A stretch of DNA of 64,000 nucleotides from Echinicola arenosa (GCF_014841125.1 NZ_JACYTQ010000002.1:496001-560000); one strand, 5' to 3'; shown: positions 47,070-56,388, counted from the stretch's first letter. Numbers and translations: made by a program. Notes: generated by a model from the letters alone, not told the origin.

Positions 47070-48656
47070 ATGAAACGATTAATTTCAGGAATTGCTATAG
47101 CACTGAGCATTAGCAGCCTCTATGCCCAAGAAAAGATCAGTGTTTTTGATATGACTGTGGTAGAGCGAGAAAATTTTGAACCGATCACACCGTATCCAGA
47201 ACAGGAAAAGATCGCTGATCAGAAGTTGGAAGACCTGGAAAAACGAATTGGCAAAAAGCCGAATGTCCTGATTTTCCTCGTCGATGATCTAGGCTGGGGA
47301 GATATCGGTGTGAATGGAGGAGGCGTCGCAGTAGGAGCTCCCACCCCTCATACCGACCGACTGGCGATGGAAGGGAAGCGGTTTACCTCTTTCTATTCCA
47401 CTCCTACCTGCACCTCATCCAGAGCTGCCCTGATGACCGGCCGCATTCCTCAACGGAGTGGTCTCATTCGGCCGCTTTTGAGCGGAGACAAGGTAAAAAC
47501 CAATCCTTGGGAAATCGAAATGTCACAAGCCAAACTCCTGAGTCAGGTAGGCTACAAAACAGCACTCATGGGCAAATGGCATATCGGTGAAGCAGAAGGA
47601 ATGCTACCCCACGAAGTAGGATTTGACTATTATTTTGGCCTCCCTTCCGTACAATCCGACTACACGCAGTTTCTGATGGACAGGCGCTATAGTGACATGA
47701 TCAATAATAAAGAAATCCACGATCTTGCTTTTCAATTGCAACCCGAGGGCTTGATCAAAGGCAAAAAAGGCGGCACACGCGAGGTAGGCTTTCCAATCAA
47801 AACCATCAGCGACGTTCGTAAAATAGACGAAGTACTCAAAAACGAATCTATCAAATTCATTCAGGAAAATACAGGTGGCGATCATCCCTTCTTTTTGATC
47901 CACTCTTTCACCGCAATCCACAACGATACCTATAGTGGGGAAGCCTACATAGGAAAGAGCCCTGCGGCAATGCCGGTGAAAGACGCCATCGTGGAAATGG
48001 ATGATATTGTAGGTGAAATCATGGCTGTACTGGAAGAATCTGGTGAGCTTGAGAACACACTCGTAATTTTCACATCTGACAATGGAGCAAACGAAGACGC
48101 ATTGCCGGACGGTGGCTATCATCCATGGAAAGGCGGAAAAGGAAATACCTGGGAAGGGGGCGTTAGAGTACCGATGATTGCCTACTGGAAAGGAATGATA
48201 GAGCCAGGTCAGGCCACCAATGGCATTATCGACCTCACTGATCTGTACATGACCGTTTTGAAAATCGGTGGAAACCTGCAAACAAAACTTCCCGACAATC
48301 TATACTACGATGGAATCGACCAGACCTCTTACCTATTGGCCGAAAATGGCGAATCCAAAAGACAGGCCGAATTCATTTGGAACAGGTCTGACATGTGTGC
48401 TGTACGCTGGAGAGACTACAAGATTCATTTCAAAATCTTTGATGTCAAACAAGCCGGACGAAACATCGATGCTTCGTTTGTAGGCGACATAGGAACCGCT
48501 CCCTGGGTGTACAACTTAAATGTCGATCCCAAAGAAATGGCCAGCCAAGGCCACTTGTATTTCGAATGGGGACTGCCTGCCGTGATGGCTTTTAGAGCAA
48601 GACACTTGGCAACCATGGTCAAATATCCCAATACAGACCTCGGGCTGGGATTGTAG
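47070..48656 (+). CDS. S1-family sulfatase, signature CTSSR
   Basis: This is an exported sulfatase of 528 residues with signal peptide MKRLISGIAIALSISSLYAQ. An extra N-terminal segment (about 21-62) precedes the core. The metal site is FLVDDLGWGD (Asp72, Asp73). The formylglycine signature is C114-T-S-S-R118 with AALMTG after it. GKWHIGE, FTSDNGAN and GGVRVPMIAYW are further conserved pieces. It is divergent from the CTAGR sulfatase and looks richer in GC than the PUL genes. The substrate is unknown and may be the same sulfated glycan. Confidence 0.92.
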   Translation: MKRLISGIAIALSISSLYAQEKISVFDMTVVERENFEPITPYPEQEKIADQKLEDLEKRIGKKPNVLIFLVDDLGWGDIGVNGGGVAVGAPTPHTDRLAMEGKRFTSFYSTPTCTSSRAALMTGRIPQRSGLIRPLLSGDKVKTNPWEIEMSQAKLLSQVGYKTALMGKWHIGEAEGMLPHEVGFDYYFGLPSVQSDYTQFLMDRRYSDMINNKEIHDLAFQLQPEGLIKGKKGGTREVGFPIKTISDVRKIDEVLKNESIKFIQENTGGDHPFFLIHSFTAIHNDTYSGEAYIGKSPAAMPVKDAIVEMDDIVGEIMAVLEESGELENTLVIFTSDNGANEDALPDGGYHPWKGGKGNTWEGGVRVPMIAYWKGMIEPGQATNGIIDLTDLYMTVLKIGGNLQTKLPDNLYYDGIDQTSYLLAENGESKRQAEFIWNRSDMCAVRWRDYKIHFKIFDVKQAGRNIDASFVGDIGTAPWVYNLNVDPKEMASQGHLYFEWGLPAVMAFRARHLATMVKYPNTDLGLGL

Positions 48657-48739
48657 CTTGATTGCCAAAATCAGCAACAGCAGTAGCGGAATCAAAAGAC
48701 TGCCATCAGTCATCCGTCTCTTGATCCGCTATTACTTAT

Positions 48740-48747
48740 TATTTTTG
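48740..48747 (+). promoter_or_regulatory. Candidate -7 element of the AraC gene
   Basis: TATTTTTG matches TAnnTTTG. The nearest TTG is 16 bp upstream, somewhat short. The element lies 57 bp before the ATG at 48805. Confidence 0.35.
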
Positions 48748-48804
48748 AGCAAACAAACCTTCCTATAGCCCAAAAGAAGCATTAACCCTGTGGCAAACCG
48801 TCCA

Positions 48805-49785
48805 ATGAAGCACAACCATCGCCAGGTTATCTCCTATCCACTTACGATTCCTACCGAATGGTACCTGACCCTGCAAGCCAGAAACTTAGGCACCATAGAC
48901 AAGGAGACTTTTACTTTTTATTCCGACATTGGCTTGGGTCAATTAAGGTACCAGGAGTTTCAAAAAGGTTTTTGGGCTCAACAAATGGATTTTACCCTCA
49001 AAGAGCCTTTGCCCCTGATCCAAACCGCCAGTAAATTCAACGAGCTATTTATCATCAATTTTTATTTGAGCAATGCCTCGATCAGGCAATATTCCGGGGA
49101 AACGCTTTTTGAATTCAACTTTGACAATATCAGCGTGATGCTCAGTTCATCCTCCGCCATTTGCCACTACAACATTCCGGCTGACGAGGATGTGAAAATC
49201 ATACAAATCGGATTCACCAGGGAGTGGCTGTTAGCCAATGCCTTTGACAATGATTCATCGGAGCTAAAGAGTTTGTTCACGGACGATCAGCCGATTTACA
49301 TAGCAGAGAATCTAGACTATCAGTTCAAGTACTTGGTAAGCGAGATGGATTTGGCCAGCGCTAACCGTCTCTTTCTGTTTTCCAGCGCCCTGCATTTGCT
49401 CAACACTTTGTTTTCCAAGCTGGAGCATCGGCAGCTCAACCAATCACATCACTCCAAGATCCACCACGAAGATTTGGAAAAGCTCCTTGAAATCAGAGCT
49501 GCTATGGATGAGAACCCGCTGGAGCCCATTAGTCTGGATGCACTTGCAATACAATCAGAGATGAGTCTGACCAAGTTTAAACGGAGTTTTAAACAGGTTT
49601 TTGGTGTGACTCCCTACCAATATCATTTGAAAAACAAATTGGCAATTGCCATGGATCGCCTGCATCAGCACTACTCGGTCTCCGAGGTGGCTTTCCTGAT
49701 CGGCTACACGAACCTGAGTCATTTTGCCAAATCATTCAAAAACCAGTATGGCAAACTCCCCAGTGAGGTACAAAAAGAGGCATGA
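48805..49785 (+). CDS. AraC-family transcriptional regulator
   Basis: This is a cytoplasmic DNA-binding regulator of 326 residues from the ATG at 48805; a GTG five codons earlier (48790) is the alternative. The N-terminal about 210 residues form an unassigned sensor domain. The two helix-turn-helix motifs are at the C-terminus (LDALAIQSEMSLTKFKRSFK, then VSEVAFLIGYTNLSHFAKSF, ending YGKLPSEVQ). It converges on the DUF1330/hchA/nitroreductase operon and may regulate that operon, or the sulfatase gene upstream of it. Neither link is proven by sequence. Confidence 0.9.
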   Translation: MKHNHRQVISYPLTIPTEWYLTLQARNLGTIDKETFTFYSDIGLGQLRYQEFQKGFWAQQMDFTLKEPLPLIQTASKFNELFIINFYLSNASIRQYSGETLFEFNFDNISVMLSSSSAICHYNIPADEDVKIIQIGFTREWLLANAFDNDSSELKSLFTDDQPIYIAENLDYQFKYLVSEMDLASANRLFLFSSALHLLNTLFSKLEHRQLNQSHHSKIHHEDLEKLLEIRAAMDENPLEPISLDALAIQSEMSLTKFKRSFKQVFGVTPYQYHLKNKLAIAMDRLHQHYSVSEVAFLIGYTNLSHFAKSFKNQYGKLPSEVQKEA

Positions 49786-49856
49786 TAATAAAATACCTGA
49801 GCCCAACTTATTGAAAGTCAGACCCAGGCAAATACTCGTGTTTAGCAGGATACTGC

Positions 49857-50156
49857 TTATCCCTGAGGTACAAATGCTTTGGCCATAATAACAGTATTGT
49901 CCTTGCTCGAATTGATTCTAAAAGGACGAACCGCAGTGTATTCCGGACCATTAAAGCATTCCATGGCGCGCTCATAGCTAGGGAATTTGATGATGGCATG
50001 CATCATTTTCTTTTCACCCTCGATGGCGATTGCATCCATATCCGAGACCAGCAGTTCCCCGTCGTATTGCTGCAGGATTTCCCAAACTGCGGGTGGGTAT
50101 TTTTGAAATGTCTCAAAATCCACGATGTCATAGCTGATGATAAAATATACTTCCAT
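49857..50156 (-). CDS. DUF1330 family protein
   Basis: This is a 99-residue protein of the DUF1330 / dimeric ferredoxin-like fold. The pattern DFETFQKYPPAVWEILQQYDGELLV and HAIIKFPSYERAMECFNGPEYTAVRPFR matches the family well. Function is unknown. It is the last gene of an operon with hchA (20-bp gap) and a nitroreductase, which suggests a role in detoxification of reactive small molecules. Confidence 0.88.
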   Translation of the reverse strand: MEVYFIISYDIVDFETFQKYPPAVWEILQQYDGELLVSDMDAIAIEGEKKMMHAIIKFPSYERAMECFNGPEYTAVRPFRINSSKDNTVIMAKAFVPQG

Positions 50157-50176
50157 TTCTTTCTTTATTATTTTGA

Positions 50177-51031
50177 TTAAATTTCATTCAATAAGGCCAT
50201 AGCCGATACGATTCCCAGCTCGTTTGCTGCTTTGGGGCCATCTCCCGTAATTAGTTTTCGGTCGATCATCACTTTGCCATTCATGATTTTGTTCACCACC
50301 TTAATGTCCAGCGCCCTTAGTTTTTCGCCAAAAAACCAGGGCATACTTCCCGGTAAATATCCGGTGGGAGGCAAAAGCTTATCCATCCCATCAGGACAGG
50401 CAGATATCGCATACCCACTGTAGGGTGAACTGGCTCCGGTGGACAGGAATGCCGAGGGTCCGTGACAGATGCTGATCATATGCTTATCCTGTGAAGAGCA
50501 CCAGTTCACCACCTGGCTCACCGCATCGCTAAACGGCAAATCTGCAATCACTCCATGCCCACCAGGAAAATAGACCGCCACGTAGGGGCTATTTTCATCG
50601 AGGTGGTCGACAAGCTGACGGAGATCAAGAGGTTGGGCGAGTTTGGGCTTATAGGCTTCAAATAGCTCCATCACCGCCGAATCCTCGGTCGGCAATGCCC
50701 ACCGCTCGAGCTGCAGGGGAGCACCGGTAGGCGTAGCAATGTCCAGGCTATATCCTGCCGCCTGCCAATGCAGCATCGGCACAAAGAGCTCCACGGGATG
50801 ATTACCCGTCTGAAACATCTTGCCGTTTTCCATTTTGAGCAGCTCTGTTTCGGTACCGACAATCAAAATCCTTTTGGAATGATCTTGATTTTTGGTACCA
50901 AAGTCCACGCTGGCGTAGTCGGTCTTTTTTTCCACTGCGAGTTTCAGCGCCAGCTTGGACGGAGAGTAGGTGTTGTCTCCCTCTTTTTGGGGAGTGACAC
51001 CTACGATTTGTTTTATGCAATCCATAATCAA
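50177..51031 (-). CDS. hchA: Hsp31/HchA-like glyoxalase III and chaperone
   Basis: This is a DJ-1/PfpI-superfamily protein of 284 residues, very like E. coli HchA in length and order. The catalytic Cys189-His190 pair sits in SICHGPSAF, the nucleophile elbow, with the acidic partner Glu81 in HPVELFVPM. VYFPGGHGVIADLPF and GYLPGSMPWFFGEKL are family hallmarks. Known activities are glutathione-independent glyoxalase III (methylglyoxal to lactate) and holdase. It lies 15 bp after the nitroreductase gene. Confidence 0.92.
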   Translation of the reverse strand: MIMDCIKQIVGVTPQKEGDNTYSPSKLALKLAVEKKTDYASVDFGTKNQDHSKRILIVGTETELLKMENGKMFQTGNHPVELFVPMLHWQAAGYSLDIATPTGAPLQLERWALPTEDSAVMELFEAYKPKLAQPLDLRQLVDHLDENSPYVAVYFPGGHGVIADLPFSDAVSQVVNWCSSQDKHMISICHGPSAFLSTGASSPYSGYAISACPDGMDKLLPPTGYLPGSMPWFFGEKLRALDIKVVNKIMNGKVMIDRKLITGDGPKAANELGIVSAMALLNEI

Positions 51032-51046
51032 TAATTCAGAAAGGGA

Positions 51047-51643
51047 TTAAATACTGTCGACCACTTCTTCAAGTGCCCGTCGGGATTTGGGGACGACCTC
51101 AAGGCGGTTGTAGTCGTCTTCCGCAGCAAACCCGACAGACATCGCGATAAGAGGCTTGTATTCGGTCAGGTTGAGAATCTGCGCAAAGTCATCGGAAGAG
51201 ATCCCTTCCATAGGCGTGGCATCCAATCCCAATGCAGCGCATCCCGCCAGACCCATCCCTAGGGAAATATACAGCTGTCTAGAAAACCACACCTTCAGCT
51301 CCGCCTCAGGCATACTCGCTCTGCCTTGGTTGTACCAATCCCGCAGCGCTTCGGGCAATTCTTTGTCTACTACTTTTTGAAAAGCATCGAGATCTTCTGC
51401 AACGCTGAACACAACTAGCAAGTCTGCTTGCTTGATCTTTGACTCGTTGAAAGAAGACGCTTCCGCAAGTCTGGACTTTACCGCTTCGTCCTGGATAAAA
51501 GTAAATTTCCAAGGCTGAATATTGATCGAGGAAGGTGAAAGGCGTAGAATTTCCTTGAGCGCCTCTACCTTTTCGGATGGAATCGGTTTGCTTTGGTATT
51601 TTTTGGTCGAATACCTATTCTGAGCTAAGTGCAATGCATTCAT
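51047..51643 (-). CDS. NAD(P)H-dependent nitroreductase family protein (NfsB-like)
   Basis: This is an FMN-binding nitroreductase of about 198 residues. I chose the ATG at 51643 (MNALHLAQNRYSTKKY), the usual N-terminus; a longer frame starts at 51658. The RYSTKKY motif and RLSPSSINIQPWKF contribute FMN contacts, and LGLDATPMEGIS is the conserved C-terminal piece. It is first in the minus-strand operon with hchA and the DUF1330 gene. Likely substrates are quinones or nitro compounds. Confidence 0.92.
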   Translation of the reverse strand: MNALHLAQNRYSTKKYQSKPIPSEKVEALKEILRLSPSSINIQPWKFTFIQDEAVKSRLAEASSFNESKIKQADLLVVFSVAEDLDAFQKVVDKELPEALRDWYNQGRASMPEAELKVWFSRQLYISLGMGLAGCAALGLDATPMEGISSDDFAQILNLTEYKPLIAMSVGFAAEDDYNRLEVVPKSRRALEEVVDSI

Positions 51644-51678
51644 AATGTTATAGATCAAATCAAAATTCTATTATGATG

Positions 51679-51686
51679 CAAAATTA
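51679..51686 (-). promoter_or_regulatory. Candidate -7 element of the nitroreductase operon
   Basis: On the minus strand TAATTTTG matches TAnnTTTG, 35 bp upstream of the ATG at 51643. No TTG occurs at the usual spacing. The following stretch 51687-52142 holds no gene I can support. Confidence 0.4.
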
Positions 51687-52416
51687 CCTACTTATTCCTT
51701 GTCACCGTTAGTCGAAAAAGACCAAGGAATGACGGAAAAAGGTTTTCTTCTATAGAGATTCTCCCCTGCAGAATGACAGGATTGGATTCTCAGACCGATT
51801 ACCAGCAGCCACCTTCAAACCGTAATAATATAACCTTCTGTTAAAGTGAAAATTGAAATGAGCGCTTTCGAAAAGGCATGAAATAAAAACACCTATGATG
51901 GCTACCCATATCCAATTAATCTTCATGAGCATCCCCCAATTATCAGGACACACTTTGAGCTAAACTTAAACCCTACAATAGCTGACGGTTGACCTCTATT
52001 CTTTCAAAAAGCTCCGCGCTTCATTTCAGTAAATCCAAATCCATTTGAATGATTTCGATACGATCTCTTTGACTTTCACAACCTACCAAGCGCTTGTACA
52101 TCACCTATACCTCTCAAAAATTGAGTGATAATACAGTTCTAAAAGGAGGACAAAAAAGGGACGATAAGGGGGACAAATAGGAGGACAGGTTCATTTTGGT
52201 TTTATAGCGCTAAATTTATTTGAATCGTATCTTTTAAAATCAGCTCTAATTACCATATAAGCTCATTTTTCGATTTGAATTTTTGAATGGTCTTTTTTTT
52301 TGATGTAAAAAGCAGAAAATCGACCTACTTGAAGATGGACAAATTTTTGAAAACGAACCTTTGATTTAGAATTGAATTCATTTGCTTGTTTTTGGATATT
52401 ATTTCCACCTCGTGGA

Positions 52417-52442
52417 ATTCGTACGGTACGAGGGGTACGAAT
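52417..52442. repeat. Iteron core C: ATTCGTAC, one 9-bp unit, GTACGAAT
   Basis: The arms are identical to the other copies, with only GGTACGAGG plus G between them, 26 bp. It is exactly 18 bp (two units) shorter than cores A and B. Confidence 0.85.
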
Positions 52443-52474
52443 TCTGAACTATCTATTCCATGGAATTTTAACAC

Positions 52475-52622
52475 TCATTTTTCTTGCTTGCCATCCAGTT
52501 CGTACTGCTGGACCAGTACCTCAACTGGTAAGTTTAAGTAGCTGGAAAGATTTCTGACCATTTCGATGGTAAGCGGTCTTTTCCTGTTCAACGCCAAGCT
52601 GACAATAGTTTTACTGCCTATT
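52475..52622 (-). pseudogene. HigA-family antitoxin 3' fragment, copy C
   Basis: It encodes GSKTIVSLALNRKRPLTIEM to YELDGKQEK, the HTH half of the antitoxin. The N-terminal half is missing: at 52622/52623 the sequence changes to an AraC-type gene. The open frame runs on to 52681 in the wrong frame of that gene. Confidence 0.8.
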
Positions 52623-52949
52623 TCTCCATTTAAAATATTCTCAACGAAGCTTGCCGATAGTTTCCATTCCAAAAAAATCAAAAAGGGAATGGTGCAAACG
52701 AAATAAGGCAGTTTGCTCCCGCAACACTATTATTTGATGGGGTGTCAAGGCCCAAAAAAGAGTGATTCTATTAGGAAGGATTTTGATTTTCCTTCCTTTG
52801 AATAAATAAGCAATCCCTTCTTCAGGGAAAAAGTTGATTTCAATTTCATTATGGCGATCTGGTCTATGCATCAGATTGGGCATCCACATTTCACAGGAAA
52901 AGCCATAAGGTTTAAAAACACTTCTTATTTCATCAAAACGTTTCATCAT
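52623..52949 (-). pseudogene. 5' fragment of an AraC-type regulator gene
   Basis: It encodes about 100 residues from MMKRFDEIRSVFKPYGFSCE, with a cupin-like sensor motif (HRPDRHNEIEINFFPEEGIAYLF and WALTPHQII) typical of AraC-family N-terminal domains. The helix-turn-helix half is gone, replaced by repeat copy C. The small frame ends at 52641. Confidence 0.75.
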
Positions 52950-53044
52950 CTAGGAATTCGATAGATTATTAAGATAATATGGGTAGTTTTTATCCAAATG
53001 CGAGAATAAATTTACATCCAATCTTTTCAATAACCCCAAGCAAG

Positions 53045-54340
53045 ATGATTTGCAATAAAAGTATTTTACTAGCCTTTGTAGGAATATTCATTTTTTTTGG
53101 AAGCTCCAGCTGCCAAGCACAACTGAATGAATCTGCCAAACCTAGAGTAATCGTCAGTTCGGACATTGGCGGAACAGATCCTGATGATTTCCAATCGATG
53201 ATACATTTAATGATGTATTCAGACCTTTTTCAGCTGGAAGGATTGGTTTCATCACCTTTCGGTGATGGAACCAAAAAGGACTTTTTAGATATGATTGATA
53301 TCTACGAAAAAGATTACAAACAGCTCCTACCCAATGCCCCAGAACTCCCAACTCCAAAGTCACTGAGGGAGATAACCAAACAAGGGCAAAAAGATGCAGC
53401 ACCGTTTAAAGGACACACCACTCCAACAGAAGGTTCGGAATGGATAATCGCCTGCGCCAAGAAGAAAAGTGATCAACCCCTTTGGATAATGGTTTGGGGT
53501 GGAATAGAGGATCTTGCTCAAGCCTTACACGATGCTCCTGAGATCAAAGAGAGTATCAGAGTTTATTGGATCGGAGGCCCTAATAAAAAATGGAGTATCA
53601 ATGCCTATTCTTATATAGCAGAGCATCACCCTGACCTTTGGATGATCGAGGCAAATGCAACGTATAGAGGCTGGTTTATGGACAATGATTCCCCGAATGA
53701 CCTGAAAGGAAATGCTTATTATGAAAATTACATTCAGGGACGCGGTGAATTGGGAAAGGATTTCATCAAGTATTATGATGGCAACATTAAAATGGGCGAT
53801 ACGCCTTCGCTTGCTTATCTGATGAATGGAGATCCTAATAATCCTACCGGAGAAAGTTGGGGTGGAAGTTTTGAAAAGATCCACCGTAGCTCCAGAAATG
53901 TATTCAAGGGTGGAAGTTCCCTTCAGGATACTGTGGCTGCATATGCGACGGTGGAATGGAGATTTATAGGACCGGAAATAAGTGTCCCCGAAGATTCTGT
54001 AGTTTTCCAGATAGAAGTCCAGAATCAGACTTGGCCGGGCTACTACATGGGAGATGGAGTTTATGGAGTAAGATATTCTTCAAAAAAACCGGAACAAGGA
54101 TCTTATAAAACCAGTAGTTCCATCGCCGAATTGGATGGACTGGAAGGTTCCTATATCAGTACGGTTCCATGGCCGGGAAAAGCAACGGCAGATGATTATC
54201 AACTTGGACCTAACTGGTACAGTGATAGGCAAAATCCAGCACTTTTTATCGAAGATCAGCAAGGGGCAAAAACCATCTCAAAATACAGAAAGGAGTTCTT
54301 GATGGACTGGGCGGAGCGATGGAAATGGTTGGAAAAGTGA
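53045..54340 (+). CDS. DUF1593 protein (nucleoside-hydrolase-like domain, Sde182 type), copy 1
   Basis: This is an exported protein of 431 residues from the ATG at 53045 (MICNKSILLAFVGIFIFFGS), which starts a signal peptide; the frame is open to 52979. VIVSSDIGGTDPDDFQS resembles the calcium-binding Asp cluster of nucleoside hydrolases, and PLWIMVWGG and DTPSLAYLM are DUF1593 hallmarks. The family includes the cellulose-associated protein Sde182. Function in this organism is unknown, probably glycan-related. A second member lies at 61340. Confidence 0.85.
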   Translation: MICNKSILLAFVGIFIFFGSSSCQAQLNESAKPRVIVSSDIGGTDPDDFQSMIHLMMYSDLFQLEGLVSSPFGDGTKKDFLDMIDIYEKDYKQLLPNAPELPTPKSLREITKQGQKDAAPFKGHTTPTEGSEWIIACAKKKSDQPLWIMVWGGIEDLAQALHDAPEIKESIRVYWIGGPNKKWSINAYSYIAEHHPDLWMIEANATYRGWFMDNDSPNDLKGNAYYENYIQGRGELGKDFIKYYDGNIKMGDTPSLAYLMNGDPNNPTGESWGGSFEKIHRSSRNVFKGGSSLQDTVAAYATVEWRFIGPEISVPEDSVVFQIEVQNQTWPGYYMGDGVYGVRYSSKKPEQGSYKTSSSIAELDGLEGSYISTVPWPGKATADDYQLGPNWYSDRQNPALFIEDQQGAKTISKYRKEFLMDWAERWKWLEK

Positions 54341-54612
54341 TAGGGACAATCTAAAGTATTTAGCCTACACCTTAACTATGGAAAAAACCTATTTGATGGT
54401 AGTCTTGATAATAATTATCTTTCCCCAAGCACCCTCATTGTTCTAATACCCCATTTATCTAAACCCAGTTGACCAACTATCATCATTTAGCCTTTCAGAC
54501 TAATCCTCTGCCGAAGGTGGGAAACCTCCTAAAACTGACCTAATTCAATTTTAAGTCAATTCAACGTTTATTTTCCTCGTACAGATTACCCTGATTATTT
54601 CCGAAGGCACAC

Positions 54613-54972
54613 TTAAACGGCCTGCACTTGTTTAAAAAGTCTCTTCTTGTGATTTATTCCCCAATCTTTCAATGCATAGATTATCGGGTTTAACGTATCT
54701 GCATATGGTGTCAGTTTATACGAGATTTTTACAGGATAATCGTCAATGACAATTCTTTTGATCAACTGATGTTCTTCTAAATCCTTCAGCTCTTTGGCCA
54801 AAACCTTTGGCATCAATCCATCAATACTATCCTATATATCCGTAAATCTTTCATTCCCAAAACCTAGGGAAATAATGATTTGCAATTTCCATTTGCCATT
54901 GATCACCTCTAAGGTATCGCGCACGGGTTTCACCGTATCCAGACAATTTTTATATCCTTTTTTTACTGCCAT
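54613..54972 (-). pseudogene. HxlR-family regulator gene interrupted by an in-frame TAG
   Basis: Both halves read in the same frame. The N-terminal part from the ATG at 54972 is MAVKKGYKNCLDTVKPVRDTLEVINGKWKLQII..., ending FTDI at TAG (54834-54832). The C-terminal part continues DSIDGLMPKVLAKELKDLEE to KKRLFKQVQAV. The HxlR winged-helix signature INGKWKLQIIISL and the N-terminal Cys are present. One base change would restore a normal gene of about 119 residues. It is divergent from the metallophosphoesterase gene. The gap before it (54341-54612) shows nothing. Confidence 0.85.
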
Positions 54973-54995
54973 CTCTTCAAGATTCACACTTTCCT

Positions 54996-55003
54996 TAAAT
55001 TTG
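54996..55003 (+). promoter_or_regulatory. Candidate -7 element of the metallophosphoesterase gene
   Basis: TAAATTTG matches TAnnTTTG, 66 bp before the ATG at 55070, in the 97-bp divergent region with the broken hxlR gene. No TTG lies at the usual distance. Confidence 0.35.
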
Positions 55004-55069
55004 CAACAGCAATTCAATAGGAGACTAAATATTGCTGTCCTACCGCTTTTACAAAATGGAAAACAATAG

Positions 55070-56353
55070 ATGGGACAAATATTGAGTATCGCATTGATTA
55101 TTAAGGATATAAACCAGTATTTAGAGGATTTTGCTTACCCTAAATTTGAACACAAACTCAAGAGATTCGCACACACTTTTGCTCCTGAGGTTATAGTACT
55201 TTGCGAAGTAATAACTCATCTTTCATTTTCATATCATTCAATGAATTGGTTCTTGATTATAGCAATTTCAATTTGCTCCTTATTATTAGTTTTTTTAGGC
55301 TTTAGGACTACCGGAATAGGTGCATACTCTTGGCTGGTAGCAGCAATACTTATTGGCCTAATCCTGATGTATCCTTTGGTATGGTATGGAGTACTGCCAG
55401 AGCTGCCCGATAAAATACTCAGAGCCATTGTTCATTTTGATATGGGAATGGTGGGTTTGATCATCACTTTCATTTTAGTGCGAGATCTGGTATTTCTCCC
55501 TCTACATGCCATAAAAGTGGATTGGGCGCATTGGGGCTTTTCAAAATCGGGCACCTTTCTTATGTTCATTATATCTTTTGCATTGCTTTCCATAGGCAAT
55601 TGGAGGGCGCAGCGCGGCCCGGAATTAGTACAAGTCTCCATCCCAATCGGAAACCTCCCTTCTTCGTTAGAAAATTATAAAATCCTGCAATTAAGTGATC
55701 TCCACACTGGGCCTGGTATTAATGCCGCTTACGTAGATAATGTAATTGACATGGCCCTGAGGCAGGAAGCCGACATTGTTGTTTTGACTGGTGATATTGC
55801 AGATGGTAATTTTGAAAAATATAAGGATTCCTTGAAGCCACTATCTAAACTTACTGCAAAAACACAGGTATTGTATGTTGTAGGGAATCATGAGTACCTA
55901 AAAGACAGTGATCAATGGCTTGATTATTTTAGGAGTCTTGGTATTCAGGTGCTACTTAATGACCATTGGGTCATGTCGAGTAGAGAAAATCCCATCCTCT
56001 TTGCAGGAATTATAGACCCAGAGGTAAAAGAAGTAGACCCTACTAGTGGTCCTGATCTACAAAAAGCACTGTATGGAAGTCCGGATGCAGATCTTAAAAT
56101 ATTGCTCGCACATCAACCCAACATTGCTGAAGAAGCTTCGCAATATTTTGATTTACAACTATCAGGGCATACTCACGCAGGACAATTCTTCCCAGGGAAT
56201 ATTCTTATAAAACTTTTTCAACCTTTCGCGAAAGGGCTTAACAAATGTAACAATATGTGGGTATATACGAACTCCGGAACCGGTTATTGGGGACCTCCAT
56301 TTAGATTGGGCACCACTTCAGAAATCACCTTACTCAAATTGATAAAACAATAG
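55070..56353 (+). CDS. Membrane-anchored metallophosphoesterase (YkuE-like)
   Basis: This protein of 427 residues has about four to five membrane segments between about 55 and 175, then a calcineurin-like phosphoesterase domain. Metal motifs are clear: D210-L-H212, G241-D242, GNHE at 272-275, and SGHTHAGQF near the end, the form seen in YkuE-type enzymes acting on lipid or nucleotide phosphates. The domain is predicted to sit on one face of the membrane; which face cannot be decided by eye. Confidence 0.9.
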   Translation: MGQILSIALIIKDINQYLEDFAYPKFEHKLKRFAHTFAPEVIVLCEVITHLSFSYHSMNWFLIIAISICSLLLVFLGFRTTGIGAYSWLVAAILIGLILMYPLVWYGVLPELPDKILRAIVHFDMGMVGLIITFILVRDLVFLPLHAIKVDWAHWGFSKSGTFLMFIISFALLSIGNWRAQRGPELVQVSIPIGNLPSSLENYKILQLSDLHTGPGINAAYVDNVIDMALRQEADIVVLTGDIADGNFEKYKDSLKPLSKLTAKTQVLYVVGNHEYLKDSDQWLDYFRSLGIQVLLNDHWVMSSRENPILFAGIIDPEVKEVDPTSGPDLQKALYGSPDADLKILLAHQPNIAEEASQYFDLQLSGHTHAGQFFPGNILIKLFQPFAKGLNKCNNMWVYTNSGTGYWGPPFRLGTTSEITLLKLIKQ

Positions 56354-56388
56354 CTGAAAGGGATTTGCATACAAACCCAAGAGATTTG

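Larger units (their letters stand above)
52143..52622. repeat. Dispersed repeat copy C (GGGACA block, iteron core, higA 3' part)
   Basis: It starts with four purine-rich GGGACA-like units (AGGAGGACA, AGGGACG, GGGGGACA, AGGAGGACA). From about 52165 it follows copy A closely through the core and the higA 3' half to 52622, where it breaks off into an AraC-type gene. Direction is the same as copies A and D. Confidence 0.8.

Noticed and set aside
47604-48281. 225-codon minus-strand frame inside the sulfatase gene
   Set aside because: It lies wholly within a clear sulfatase coding sequence on the other strand and has no recognisable motif.
51750-51953. 67-codon minus-strand frame with one hydrophobic stretch
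   Set aside because: No promoter, no conserved pattern and low-complexity ends. I cannot support it as a gene.
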